Positions 47,271 through 59,286 of a DNA stretch of 64,000 nt are shown here, piece after piece. The stretch spans positions 1,372,501-1,436,500 of the forward strand of contig SKCR01032772.1 of assembly GCA_019454045.1 (NCBI GenBank). Direction: 5' to 3'. A model generated the notes under the pieces. The model saw nothing but the letters and a program-made list of their open reading frames with translations, searched no databases and had not been told where the DNA came from. How positions within the stretch are numbered: the first letter of the stretch is position 1; the number at the start of each line of letters is the position of its first letter. The DNA comes from Zanthoxylum bungeanum (lineage: Eukaryota; Streptophyta; Magnoliopsida; Sapindales; Rutaceae). The position numbers and the translations under genes were made by a program.

Positions 47271-47872
47271 CCTAAAATTAGAGTCAAAATCTAAAAACTA
47301 GTTATGCTCTATTATTTATTGTATTATATGAGTTTCGCTCTAATATCTAACAATATGCAATAAGTTTTAACTTTAAAGGTGGCAGTTGGTTTATTTGATA
47401 CAATCTCTTAAATTAAAATAAAAATTCTGATTTCAAACTCCGCTCACACGAATAAAATGAAAATCTGGTCATCATTAGACTATATATTTTTTTATTAAAT
47501 AATATGACATATTTTTTTTAACCCTCGAATTTATACATATTACCAAATACGTATTAGTATCCAGCGGGGTCTTTATAATGCGGGTTATTAAATTCTAAAT
47601 ATAAATATTAAAAAGAATACATTCATAAATATAAACGAAAAATTAAAATTTCAACATTAAATCAAAAGCACATAAAAGCATGAATATTAAAAAGAATACA
47701 TTCATAAATATAAATGAGAAATTAAAATTTTAATATTAAATCAAATCAAATACACATAATACATAAATATAATATAAAATTTCCATTTTAATCATAAAAA
47801 TATACAAGTACTTTAACCAAAAAAAAAAAAGAAAGAACAAAATATCCACACACAAAAAATAATAATAATAAT

Positions 47873-48543
47873 AAGGGTTATTTACGTTTCACTACTAAAG
47901 TTATGATCAAATAACAATTGGGTACTATGAATATTAACATATTACATTTTACTACTAAACTTATAAAAATTTAACATTTTACTACTTTTCCATCCAAACC
48001 GTTAGTTGACCGTTAGTTGACCATGACATCATATTGATATCCTAAGGATAAAAGAGTCTTAACACACACATTATTATAAATTATAAATATTATAATCAAC
48101 AGTGGTAATCGTACGGCTGAATATTGGAAATAATGATTTTTGAGTATATCTCTTTATTGTTATACTTTAAAGTATTTTGGTTATTATGAGAATTTTAATT
48201 ATTAAATTATTTGGTAAATTAAATTCTTTATTTTATTGGGTTATATGGATAATTTAGAGATTGAAGTATTTTTATAAATGTGATTGTTGATTGTATTTCT
48301 TTTATTGTTATATATAAGATTTAGATATGTTTTTTAAGAGTATAATTATAATTTTCACTTTTATTTTATTTGGAGGATAAAACAGTCTTTTTAAAGGTCA
48401 ACTGACGGTCAACTAACGGTTTGGATCGAAAAGTAGTAAAATGTTAAATTTTTATAAGTTTAGTAGTAAAATGTAATATGTTAATATTCATAGTACCCAA
48501 TTGTTATTTGATCATAACTTTAGTAGTAAAACGTAATAACCCT
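47873..48543. mobile_element. Long-TIR MITE (possibly Mutator-like)
   Basis: About 670 bp with inverted arms of roughly 150 bp: AGGGTTATT…CACTACTAAAGTTATGATC…CCGTTAGTTGACC at left, mirrored at right. The flanks are AATAAT repeats, compatible with a 9-bp duplication but ambiguous in this simple sequence. The matching site in copy B (about 53325-53340) is empty. Confidence 0.8.
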
Positions 48544-49282
48544 AATAATAATCATCCAACAAACAGTAGTTGTCATGTTACCAAACTTATACATATTAAA
48601 TCTGCTAAAATATTTATCAAATCATACCCACTTCCCACATATAATTATGAATTTGCAGATGTGTGGCAAAATTATCAACCCTAAAAGTAAAACAATGTGT
48701 CCATATAGTTGGCAACAAATAATTAAGATGCAGTCTTTATCATTTCAAGTCCTTGGCATTTGAGCTAAAGACTTTTCGCCCACTATTCGGTTTAACTTTC
48801 TGTTTTATATTGGTGATATTTTACTATAAGAAAATTGTGTTTTTGACTTGTAGGGACCTACTATTTCTTAACTAAATATACTTTAGTCAGTATTTAGTCA
48901 CTTAATTTAAAGATAATTTTCAACCATCATCTATATTTTACGACTATAAATATAATTACGGAATGAAAAATTAAGTGATTAAACAATTAATTAGTTGTAG
49001 AAAAAAGCTCAGTTATTTATGTCCCGACTATAATATCAGTTAAATAACTGTTAAGCAACTAAATATAATAGTGACGGAACGATGCATTATATTGTTGGAA
49101 AGTATAGCAAGTAGAGAAATTAATAATAATGGAATTCAAGAAAGAAATCGGATTATTATTAGAAGGAATGACAGTACACACCACCGAGAAAATCACAGCT
49201 CCTATAGAAAACGACAACTGGAGGCAACAAAAGAACAGCAGTTCCAGCTTATATTTTAAGAAATATAAATGTGAAGGAAACT

Positions 49283-50574
49283 TTAAATTTTTGCTGATTC
49301 AATTGGTCGAATTCCTTTTTCGAAGTAGCCATAAAATATGCTTGTATAATCTTTCACTGTCTTGTAAAATCTTGGCCTCGTCTCATTCACCGCTCCGTTC
49401 ACTGGTCCAATCTCTTTATTCGAATTCGGAATACAAAATACAGCCAGAGACATTCTTTCCCTTTCTGAACTCGTCACCACTCTATGTATTGGACTTTTGT
49501 ATATTCCATTACTCATTATCTGCAACATAAAGGAAAATAATAAATAAAACACCGAGTATTAATTAATTAGATAGATATAATAACTTATTAATATTAATAA
49601 TTTATACCTCTATCTGATCGCCAACATTAATAACAAAAGCTTCAGGAATGACTGGAACTCTATACCATTGGTTATCTTTTAGGACTTGGAGTCCTTCCAC
49701 TTCTTTATCTTGCAACAGATAAGTAAATGCCGTTCCATCTGCATGCGCCTTGAGACCTATAGCTTGATCAGGCCTTGGACATAGAGGGTACAAGTTGTAT
49801 ACTGCTATCACTGTTGCTTCCTCTCCATACATGTCCACGAAGCATTTCTCTTCCAAATTTAATGCCATCGCTATGGCCTTCAGCAGAAATTCATTTACCT
49901 TTTCTATCTTGGCGGTATATTCATGTAAAGTTTTCCTGAAGCAATTACAGCAAACAAAATTATGGCTCTGTTTATAGAATTACATGGCTTCAAGGAAACT
50001 ATATATTTACCGAAAAGATTCAGGATTTTCAGGCCAGAATTTGAGTTGTCTTCGATCTTCTGGTCCAGTTATGAGATACATTCGATCAATCCAATCGCAT
50101 GCTTGCTCCTCGGCATTAATAATGTGATTGGCATACCCTTCAAAGCCACCATTTTCTCTAGAATATTTCTTCTTCTCTTCCGGAGAAAGAGCAAAGAACT
50201 GCCTGCCAACTTCCCTCGCTTTGTCTAGAAATGCAGGCTCTATTCCGTGATTGATTGCCTGAAACTCCAAAATTTAACCTATGAGCATCATAATCAAGTA
50301 TACGAATCGAGTTTATCAATTAGCAAAAATTTTCAAAAACAAAAAGTGGCGAAAACCTGACCTGGAAACAGCCCCAGGAGCTGAGAGCTGAACGAAGTTT
50401 GTCAAGTTCTTGTTTGCTGGATTCTGGAGATATCAAGAGACCAAAATCAATTGTTGGAATGTCTATAATTGGCAGAGAAGCATCAAGGGTTCCAGCATCA
50501 CTGCCCTTGTAAATTAACTTTTCTGGTAATTCTTGTACTGTTTTTAATGATGTTTCAACTTGAGCAGGAGCCAT
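49283..50574 (-). CDS. 2-oxoglutarate/Fe(II)-dependent dioxygenase (DOXC class, SRG1-like)
   Basis: This is a soluble plant dioxygenase that couples oxidative decarboxylation of 2-oxoglutarate to oxidation of a small molecule. The DOXC class includes enzymes of flavonoid, alkaloid and hormone metabolism; the substrate cannot be told here. Four exons with GT-AG introns: 50574-50362, 50258-50011, 49935-49608, 49519-49283. They total 1026 nt, 341 codons plus stop. The N-terminal DIOX_N domain carries PIIDIPTIDF, SWGCFQ and AINHGIE. The catalytic core has iron ligands H218 and D220 (KAHADGT) and H275 (SPIHRVV), with the 2-oxoglutarate-binding R285-x-S287 (RERMS). Closest in style to the SRG1 / codeine O-demethylase-like subgroup (PEDRRQLKFWPENPESFR, SNGIYKSPIHRV). 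Intact as read; it lies within duplication copy A. Confidence 0.93.
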
Positions 50575-51117
50575 AACTTTTCTTTGTTTTTCAAGAAAGC
50601 TAATTGGAACTTTTTAAGTATTCTCTAGCTAATGGTCTGGTCTGGTGTGGTGGTGTCTATTTACTAATTTATAGCAAGTTTTGAGAATATAAAAAAATAT
50701 GTCAGCTTGTATTATATTATACAAAAAAAATAAAGATGAAAAGACACGTACGCAGTCAAATATTTGGTGCTGATAGAATCCCATACCTATCAAGTCAAAG
50801 CTTTTGTGCTAATTTGGCGTCAAATGGTCAGCTGCATGGGTTTAGGTTTTTAAATAATTTATTTCGTTTTTTAAACTTTTTTTTAACATTAAAATCTTCG
50901 ATTAGTTAGACTGGAATCTGTGATTTATAAGAATTCACAGGGGCAGGCGGCTTCTTGGCAAGTACTCGAGGCCCAAATATTTTGAATGTTATATAGAGAC
51001 AAAAAATTACACAACACGTATATTATTTCTCATGTGATGTTATAGCTGCCTATGGCCGTTCAAATTGTTGCAACTCAATTGAAACTTCCTGCATTAAGAC
51101 AGATACGGGTGTCTTTT

Positions 51118-51307
51118 TTTTTTTTTTTTTTTTTTTTTGAAAACGATGGAAACCCCGCCACCAAACCACCCATTTTTGGGCCGCGGCGCAGGTAAAACCA
51201 CCGGTTGTCCCAGGCTCTTACAAAAAGTGCACCCCCTGGATTCGAACTCAGAACCTCAAGGTGAGATCCTGAACCCTATACCACCAAGCCACACCCCTTG
51301 GGGACTG
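51118..51307 (-). mobile_element. tRNA-derived SINE, copy 3
   Basis: 190 bp, minus strand. A-box-like TGGCTTGGTGG, B-box GAGTTCGAATCC, 3' part GGTGGCGGGGTTTCC and a long A-tail. Target duplication CGGGTGTCTTTT (51106-51117, 51308-51319). The paralogous site in copy B near 54212-54224 (GAGGGTGTCTTTTATT) is the empty site. Confidence 0.92.
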
Positions 51308-51789
51308 CGGGTGTCTTTTATTAATGAATAATGCTAATTATATTCATCGAATATCTATCTATCTATATTCTATATAATATATTAAAGTTAAATATTTTTA
51401 AGCTTCATCATCACGCCACGTCACAGCTTCATATTACAGATATAAAATTAAATTAATAAATTTTTTAAAATAAAAATCATATTACAATTAAAATATATTT
51501 TATAATTTTATAAGAATTCTATTATAACAATAAAACATATTATAGTATCATATTAAAAAAATTACTATTAAATTATCTACCTTTGACCTACAATCTACAA
51601 TTAATTTTTTATTATTAAATTATAAAATTAAAATATCTCTACAATTATTTTTTATTCTTAACATAAGAATCATATTACGATATAAAAACATAATCTACTA
51701 TTAAAGTAAGAAACATATTAATTTAATTTAATTAATATTTTAATTTATTATTATTAAATTATAAAATTAAATAAATAAACATATTATAA

Positions 51790-52101
51790 TAAGAAAACAT
51801 ATCATTCTGGTCCGGTTCCGAATTACCCTATTTTAAAATATTTTAATGAAAACTACATTCCAATATGAGTCTGTAGGAAAAAATGGGGACCAAATCGGAG
51901 TGCGGAAGCTCACGAACGAAGAAAATGAAGTTTTAGACTTTTAATGCTTGTCAGCCTCATTACCCTTTCTGTTTTCATTTACAATTAGGCAAGTTATCAG
52001 TGCATTAAGTTGCCTAGTTGTGAAACATTGGGTATGCTATGTTTAAAGTTTAATCAAAGTAAATTAAAAAATAAATGGACAATCAATGGGAAGAATGATA
52101 C
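51790..52101. other. Spacer between duplication copies
   Basis: No feature is recognised. It lies on the 3' side of the FIP37 fragment, but I see no continuation of that coding sequence. Confidence 0.5.
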
Positions 52102-52398
52102 CGTTTCATTTAATCTCTCTACATCATCCGTCAGCTCCTCCATCAGTTTGTAGAGTCCTACAAGCAACAGCATAAAAATGATCAAAATGGATCAAATGGA
52201 TGATATATTACAACAAAAAATTTGTGCCACTAACCTTCAAATTCATTTCTAAGTTCTGCATTTTGAGATTTTTGCAAAGCAAATTTCAATGACAATTGAT
52301 GCGTCTGCAGACCAACATTCAGAAACAACAGTAAAAGAAACAGCAGCTATATTTTCCTCCAGTTCCTTCACTTTTTTGTCCTTATCATCAACCAAATT
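52102..52398 (-). pseudogene. FIP37: FIP37 (WTAP-like m6A-writer subunit) gene fragment
   Basis: FIP37 is the coiled-coil WTAP homologue of the plant mRNA m6A methyltransferase complex. Three exon-like blocks, each with splice-site remnants, are in the right order on the minus strand: 52398 to about 52330 (NLVDDKDKKVKELEE, then NIAAVSFT), 52304-52235 (HQLSLKFALQKSQNAELRNEFE) and 52157-52102 (GLYKLMEELTDDVERLNET). Phases join correctly between blocks 2 and 3. The exon that should follow SFT (encoding the QSKMGKML-type segment) and everything N- and C-terminal are missing. Introns are retained, so it arose from DNA, not from reverse-transcribed mRNA. Recognition rests on my memory of the family sequence. 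Confidence 0.72.
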
Positions 52399-52496
52399 CT
52401 AGCATTGTGAAATCAAAGAGACCATTAACTTGATGAGCAAATGCCAAATAGCAGACAAAAGCAAGCACACAGAGGTTCAAATTTTTTGAATGCAGC

Positions 52497-52718
52497 TACC
52501 ACTCAAATAGTAGTGAAACCGGTTCTATATTCGATTTCAAAAACCGGTTCCATGGTCCGGTTCCGATCATTTTGGAACCGTAACCTACCCGGATAAAATC
52601 GGTTCCTTCATTTTTGGAACCGGAACCTACCCGATTACAACCGGTTCCGATTCCAAACCCGGAAAACCGGTCCGGTTTTAACCGGTTTCGGGTAGGCCTG
52701 AAACCGTTGCTCACCCCT
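52497..52718. repeat. AACCGGTTCC-rich nonautonomous element relic
   Basis: Dense repetition of AACCGGTTCC/GGTTCCGAT words ends in TTGCTCACCCCTA, which resembles the 3' end of hAT-type MITEs. The left end is unclear and no target duplication is seen. It directly abuts duplication copy B. Confidence 0.45.
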
Positions 52719-52720
52719 AT

Positions 52721-54700
52721 CTAAAATTAGAGTCAAAATCTAAAAACTAGTTATGCTCTATTATTTATTTTATTATATGAGTTTTGCTCTAATATCTAAG
52801 AATATGCAATAAGTTTTAACTTTAAAGGTGGCAGTTGGTTTATTTGATAAAATCTCTTAAATTAAAATAAAAAGTCTGATTTCAAACTCCGCTCGCACGA
52901 ATAAAATAAAAATCGGGTCATCATTAGACTATATTTTTTTTATTAAATAATAAAATAATATGACATACATTTTTTTAATCCTCCTTAATGAATTTATACA
53001 TATTATCAAATCTGTATTAGTATCCAGCGGGGTCTTTATAATACGGGTTATTAAATTCTAAATATAAATATTAAAAAGAATATATTCATAAATATAAACT
53101 AAAATTAAAATTTCAACATTAAATCAAAAGCAAATAAAGCATGAATATTAAAAAGAATACATTCATAAATATAAATGAGAAATTAAAATTTCAATATTAA
53201 ATCAAATCAAATTCACATAATACATAAATATAATATAAAATTTCCATTTTAATCATAAAAATATACAAGTACTTTAACCAAAAAAAAAAGAAAAAGAAAA
53301 AGAAAGAACAAAATATCCAAAAAAAAATAAAAATAAAATCATCCAACAAACAGTAGTTGTCATGTTACCCGTCTCATTTAACATTAAAAGTTAAAAAATT
53401 CATCTCATTCACCGATAACACTAGCATCCTTTTTTCAAGATGAAATTTGAGGTCCAGCGGATATTTGTTACGAATATTTACTGATATTTGATTATTATTA
53501 AATCGATAATAAATTATATTTTAAATTATCAAAGTTATACATATTAAATTCGTTAAAATATTTATTAAATCATACCCACTTCCCTCCCACATATAATTAT
53601 GAATTTGCAGATGTGTGGCAAAGTAATCAACCCTAAAAGTAAAACAATGTGTTCATATAGTTGGCAACAAATAATTAAGATGCAGTCTTTATCATTTCAA
53701 GTTCTTGGCATTTGAGCTCAAGACTTTTCGCCCACCATTCGGTTTAACTTTCTGTTTTATATTGGTGATATTTTACTATAAGAAAATTATGTTTTAGTAA
53801 TTTTTTTTTTTTTTTTTTTTTTTTTGGAAACGATGGAAGTCCCGACACCAAACCACCCATTTTGGGCCGTGACGCAGGTAAAATCACCGGCTGTCCCAGG
53901 CTCTTACAAGAAGTGCACCCCTGGATTCGAACCCAGAACCTCAAGATGAGATCCTGAACCCTACACCACCAAGCCACACCCTTTGGGGACTATGTTTTAG
54001 TGACTTACTATTTCTTAACTAAATATAATTTAGTCAGTATTTAGTCACTTAATTTAAAGATAATTTTCATCTATCATCTATATTTTAAGATTATAAATAT
54101 AATTACGGAATGGAAAATTACACAACACGTATATTATTTCTCATGTGATGTTATAGCTGCCCATGGCCGTTCAAATTGTTGCAACTCAATTGAAACTTCC
54201 TGCATTAAGACAGATGAGGGTGTCTTTTATTGATTATAATGCTAATCAATTATATTCATCTAATATCTATCTATCTATATTTTATATAATATATTAAAGT
54301 TAAATATTTTTAAACTTCATCATCACGCCACGCCACGCCACAGCTTCATATTACAGTTATAAAATTAAATTAATAAATTTATTTAAAATAAAAATCATAT
54401 TACAATTAAAATATATTTTATAATTTTATAAGAATTCTATTATAACAATAAAACATATTATAGTATCATATTAAAAAAATTACTATTAAATTATCTACCT
54501 TTGACCTACAATCTACAATTAATTTTTTATTATTAAATTATAAAATTAAAATATCTCTACAATTATTTTTTATTATTAACGTAAGAATCATATTATAATA
54601 TAAAAACATAATCTACTATTAAAGTAAAAAACCTATTAATTTAATTTAATTAATATTTTAATTTATTATTATTAGATTATAAAATTAAATAAATAAACAT
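52721..54700. repeat. Segmental duplication copy B (dioxygenase gene deleted)
   Basis: Collinear with copy A up to about 54110 (A: 48965). It then jumps to the sequence found at A: 51005 through a shared AAAATTA. The ~2 kb containing the dioxygenase gene is therefore absent. Copy B has its own SINE (53799-53990) and lacks copy A's SINE and long-TIR MITE. Confidence 0.85.
53799..53990 (-). mobile_element. tRNA-derived SINE, copy 4
   Basis: Same family as 51118-51307, with B-box GGGTTCGAATCC, A-box-like TGGCTTGGTGG and a long A-tail. Target duplication TATGTTTTAGT (53788-53798, 53991-54001). The paralogous position in copy A (about 48825-48850) has no insertion. Confidence 0.92.
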
Positions 54701-56164
54701 ATTATAATAAGAACACATATTATAATCTCTTATTAAAATTAAAAAAAAAACATAACTGACACTTACTATCTAAAATTAACCTCTACAATTAATTTTTTAT
54801 TATAAAATTATAAAATTAAAATATCTCTACAATTATTTTTTATTATTAACGTAAGAATCATATTATAATATAAAAACATAATCTACTATTAAAATAAGAA
54901 ACCTATTAATTTAATTTAATTAATATTTTAATTTATTATTATTAAATTATAAAATTAAATAAATAAACATATTATAATAAGAAAACATATCATAATCTCT
55001 TATTGAAATTAAAAAAAAAAACATAACCAACACTTACTATCTAAAATTAACATCTACAATTAATTTTTTATTATAAAATTAAAATATCTCTAATTAATTT
55101 TTTATTAAATAAAAAACCTATTACAATAAAAATACATATTATATTTTTTTTAAAGAACGGTATTATAATAAGAAAATATATTATACTATCATATTACAAT
55201 TAAAACGACATTATTGAATTATAAAATTAAATTAATAAATCTATTAAATAAGAACTCTATTATAACAAGAAAATATATTATACTATCCGATTAATTTTTG
55301 AATAATATTACAGATAATTCAGAAAAGAATATATATAAGTTAAACATTTTAAGGATTCTAATAGTATCATATAATATATAATCTCTACAATTAATTTAAA
55401 TTATAAAATCGATAAAATTCGGAATATATATATATATATATATTTTAAGCTTCATCATCGCGCCACGTGGCTACCTCATATTAAATTTATAAAATTAAAT
55501 TAATAAATTTATTAAATAAAAATCATATTACAATAAAAATATATATCATAATTTTATAAGAATTCTATTATAACAAGAAAACATATTAGATTATCCTATT
55601 AAAATAAAAAAAATTATTAAATTATCTACAATTAACCTCATCTCTATAATTAATTTTATTATTAAATTATAAAATTAAAATATCTCTACAATTATTTTTT
55701 ATTATTAAATTATAAATTTAAAATAAATTATTAACATAAGAAACATATTACAATATAAAAACTTATAAGATCTGGAACATTTACAAGATCATTGTCTAAA
55801 AATATGTATTCAATCTGCACAAAATACGGACCTTATACTAGTAATAAAAACTTCTCTTGATTCTTGAAAATCAAAGGGAAATAGCTAGCCAATGTGAAGT
55901 CAATTAATATACTTCAGTTGTTTATGATCCAATTTTATTATGCTACTTTGAAAAATAACATAATTTGAAGGACATAAAGTATCTTTTGTCTCTCTAGTTG
56001 TTTATGAGTTAAATTTTTCTACGGTTCGCTTACTTTTCTCCTCATTCTTTGAAGCCAATTTTGAGATGCATTTATATCTAGTGCCCTGATGATGGAAAAT
56101 ATTAGGGTTTTATCAATTTTCGATTTTGTATTTTACTTGATTTTATTTACGTTAAATCCAAATA
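54701..56164. repeat. AT-rich degenerate tandem repeats
   Basis: A ~270-bp AT-rich unit (containing TCTACAATTAATTTTTTATTA … AATCTACTATTAAA … AATTTAATTTAATTAATATT) starts in copy B near 54510 and recurs near 54780. Partial copies lie near 55040 and 55650. A TA microsatellite lies at 55427-55443. No gene. Confidence 0.65.
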
Positions 56165-56169
56165 AATTA

Positions 56170-57194
56170 TGTTAGTTCCATTTTTATTGGCACTGTCTGT
56201 GACAAAATAAGTTCAATTGAGTTGTAATAAGTCTTGACTTGGAGCAATTGGACTAGTTTTTGGCAAAGCTGGAGCTTCTTCGTTAGTGGCGCGTTCATTT
56301 CAGCGTTCGAACGTGTGGCATTAGTGGCACGTTCTTGATTGGGTTCGAACGAAACATTCCAGTGAGCAAACATTCGAGGCACGTTCCTGGTGCGTACTAA
56401 CGGGGACATTCCAGAGAGCATCCGTTCGAGTGGCGTTCGAACGAGTCTTTCCAATAGGCGCGCGTTCGTGCAGCGTTTGAGCAAACGGTCGAACGCCAGT
56501 CGCATCTGAACGCGTTTTTGAGCCTTTTCACTTTGAAAAACCCTAGATTTACACTATACCTATAAATAGAACATGTAGCCACCATCCCCGTGGGTTGAAA
56601 CACATTTCCTTTTATCCAAAATCTCTCAAAGCTTTCAACCTTTCTAAATTCCACCATTGAAGACTTCTTCATCTACTTGTCTTCTTTGTTAATGGTGAAA
56701 ATCATTCATTGATAAACCTTCAACACAACCAAACCCAAAGTTCCTAATCCTTCAGAGTTCTCAAGGAGGAAGATTGGTAGTCGGAGTTCCGGCGTGCGTA
56801 AGGAGTTGATTCACTCAGAGACTTCCGAGGTTCAGAAGAAAATCGTGGTGTGCGGACTTAAGGAGTTCTTTGGGTTATTACAGTCTATAGGTACTTGAGT
56901 CGGTGAAGTTGTCACCATAGGTCTTGACCATCGCTGTAAGTTTTTCTCTAGATAGTGGATTGGACTGGTAGCCGAGATACCCGGAGTGATTTTTGTACTC
57001 GCACAAATTTTTCACTTCGTCACCAAAATTATTGTGTTGATTTTGTGTGATTGATTTAATTTCCGCAAACTATTTTAATTGTTGTACATTGTGGTTACTT
57101 GCTAGAATTACATAGATTCAATAATTAGGACTTGTCTTGATTATTGTGTTTTATTTTGCATAGGGTCAGAACTTAGGGTAATTATGAACATTCA
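56170..57194 (+). repeat. 5' LTR of TR-GAG2
   Basis: Starts TGTTAGTTCC and ends GAACATTCA. It carries a module array at 56285-56515 and TATAAATA at 56561-56568. Clearly homologous to the TR-GAG1 LTR but diverged. Confidence 0.92.
56285..56515 (+). promoter_or_regulatory. CGTTCG module array in TR-GAG2 5' LTR
   Basis: About five modules, the first reading CGTTAG-N4-GCGTTCA-N6-CGTTCGAACG. Several half-sites are eroded. The array ends about 45 bp before the TATA box, the same position as in TR-GAG1. The 3' LTR has the matching array at 62838-63085. Confidence 0.65.
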
Positions 57195-57196
57195 AT

Positions 57197-57208
57197 TGGT
57201 ATCAGAGC
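57197..57208 (+). other. Primer-binding site of TR-GAG2
   Basis: TGGTATCAGAGC lies two bases after the 5' LTR, as in TR-GAG1. Confidence 0.92.
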
Positions 57209-57235
57209 CTCAACTCGATCATTGACCCGTTAACT

Positions 57236-59077
57236 ATGGATCGTAGTCAACCTTTAAATTGTCCGCTATTTTTTGATGGCATAAAATATTTACATTGGAA
57301 GGTTCGCATGAGAGCGTCGTTAAGTCCTTAGATGGGAGAGTCTGGATGACAGTAGAATACAGGTGGAAACCTTTTGTAGTTATAGTTGATGAGGTCTCTT
57401 CCCCTAAAGATAAATTGACCTGAAATAAGGACGAATTTGATGCTAGAAATAGGAACAACAAGACAATTAATGCCATTCATGGTGCTGTGTGCTCTGCTGA
57501 ATTTAGGAGAATCTCTATGTGTGAGATATCCAAGGATGCTTGGGACATCCTGCAGACTGTGCATAAGGGCACAATGTCTGTTAAAAATAATAGACTACAT
57601 GATCTTGCTAATAGGTTTGAGGTCGCCCATATGAAAGATGATGAGACTTTTGATGAGTTCTATGCTGAAATTAACGATGTCGTTAACTCTAGCTTTAACC
57701 TAGATGAGACTATCCCTACCTGAGAAGTTCCTACCGAAGATTACCGCCATCGATGAAAGCAATGACCTCGATCAACTTAAATTAGATGACCTCGTAGGAA
57801 AACTGCAGGTGTATGAGAAGAAACTTCCTGGTTTTAAAAAGCCAAAAACTATAGCGATGAAGATCGCGGAGGAAGTTGCTCATGATCCGTCTAGTGATGA
57901 TGATAATACCCTCACGGATCGTGATTTGGCCTTGTTTACAAAGAAGTTTAAAAAATTTCTTAAACTTAAGAAGAGTGGTCATAGCAGTAGTAGTGATATG
58001 GAAGATGAACCTGGTGAGAGTATGCATAGCAAGAGAGAGTCCAGAGAGGATAGAGGTAGTAGACCCCGTGGTGTCCAGTGCCATGAATGTGAAGGCTATA
58101 AGCATATTCGATCTGAGTGTCATACCTACCTTAAACCTAAAGATAAGCAAGCCATGACAGCCTCTCTTAGTGATTCAGAAGGTGGGCATACTTCGGATGA
58201 GTCTCCTAAGAATAAGAGTAATTTTATGGCATTTACTGCTAGTGTGTCTGCTGAGAGAGAATGAAATTAATGATGCTGATTCAGAAGTCTCTCTCGATGA
58301 GTCTATAGATGAGGAAAGTCTTCAGATAGCTTATATTGAACTGTTTAATGAGAGTTTAGCTATTAAAAAGATTAACATAGAGGTCAATAAGAGGCTGAAA
58401 CTAGTTAAGCTAGAAAAGAATGAAGCTCAAGCCAAATTTGAGCGAAGCCTCTTGATGGTTGATGACCTGGAGGAGAGAAATAGAGGCCTAGTTGATAGGG
58501 TCCACACTTTAGAGGCCGATCTTGAATATGCTAGAACCCAGTTGTTTGCGTTTTCCAATGGGAATAAGAAATTAGACCGCATGCTAGGAATTAGTGTTGA
58601 GCCTAATTGCAATAAGGCATCATCGTCTAGAGCTGTACCTAACCTCCTAGAATGACTTAGGCAAGAAGCCTGTTGAGTGCAGTCATGTTATTCCTCATTT
58701 TGTTCCTTGTCTGGTTCCACAACCTCGTTCTAGAGGTGTTGTGGGTAAACCTCGTTCTCATCCGAGGTTTGTACATGTATGACATCACTGTGGCAAGGCA
58801 TGACACATTAGGCCTAAGTGTTTCATGTTGCACAATCATACGAATAGGCCTAAAAATGTGTCACCTAGATTTACTTCTTCAAATCTAGTTTCTTAAGTTT
58901 TTGCACTAACCAAACAAGCTCAATTCCTTAGTGAGAAACTTGCTGTGTTGATTAGGAATTCTCAAGTGGAATAGATTCCTAAGAAAATTTGGGTGAAGAA
59001 GTAAAATATATTCCCAACTACTTCTGAATGTCTTGATAGGCATGATGAGAGTGCACTTTGGTGTAACTCTCCCTAGA
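57236..59077 (+). pseudogene. TR-GAG2 gag, multiply frameshifted
   Basis: Same layout as TR-GAG1 gag: MDRSQPLNCPLFFDG start, AEFRRISMCEISKDAWDILQ, knuckle CHECEGYKHIRSEC, acidic linker (TASLSDSEGGH), coiled-coil-like region, and second knuckle decayed near 58780-58820. A 1-nt loss near 57316 shifts the frame. About 35 bp is deleted after DETIPT (57720) between short CC-containing repeats. A further shift occurs near 58262 and a stop at 58654. Knuckle 1 is intact here, unlike in TR-GAG1. Confidence 0.87.
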
Positions 59078-59192
59078 AGTTTCATTTATTTTCTCATTGC
59101 ATGTGTGCGCGCGTGTGTTTTATGTTTTTGCACGTTTTCTTTCTTTTCACTACATATGGGTGTGTGTGTCTTGTTTTAGTTTTTTTTGTCCT

Positions 59193-59286
59193 TGGTATAT
59201 ATGATGGAAACCCGGACATAAAATTCATAGCCGATTCTGAATGGACTGTAGTATGATCTGTACTCTGGATACAACTCCACATACCA
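59193..59286 (+). other. Stem-closed shared module, copy d
   Basis: Closing arms are TGGTATAT / ACATACCA, and the internal hairpin is AGTAT-GATCT-GTACT (four Watson-Crick pairs and one T-G). Same position relative to gag as copy a. Confidence 0.65.

Larger units (their letters stand above)
47271..51790. repeat. Segmental duplication copy A (contains the dioxygenase gene)
   Basis: 47271-48990 and 51005-51790 match 52721-54700 in the same order and orientation. Copy A contains the dioxygenase gene, a long-TIR MITE (47873-48543) and a SINE (51118-51307), none of which is in copy B. Confidence 0.85.

Noticed and set aside
51118..51307. tRNA gene suggested by B-box matches (also 22383-22565, 53799-53990)
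   Set aside because: There is no cloverleaf acceptor pairing. The 3' region, A-tail and target duplications show SINEs.
53744..53977. Minus-strand frame ending in Lys/Leu-rich tail
   Set aside because: It is the translation of SINE copy 4.
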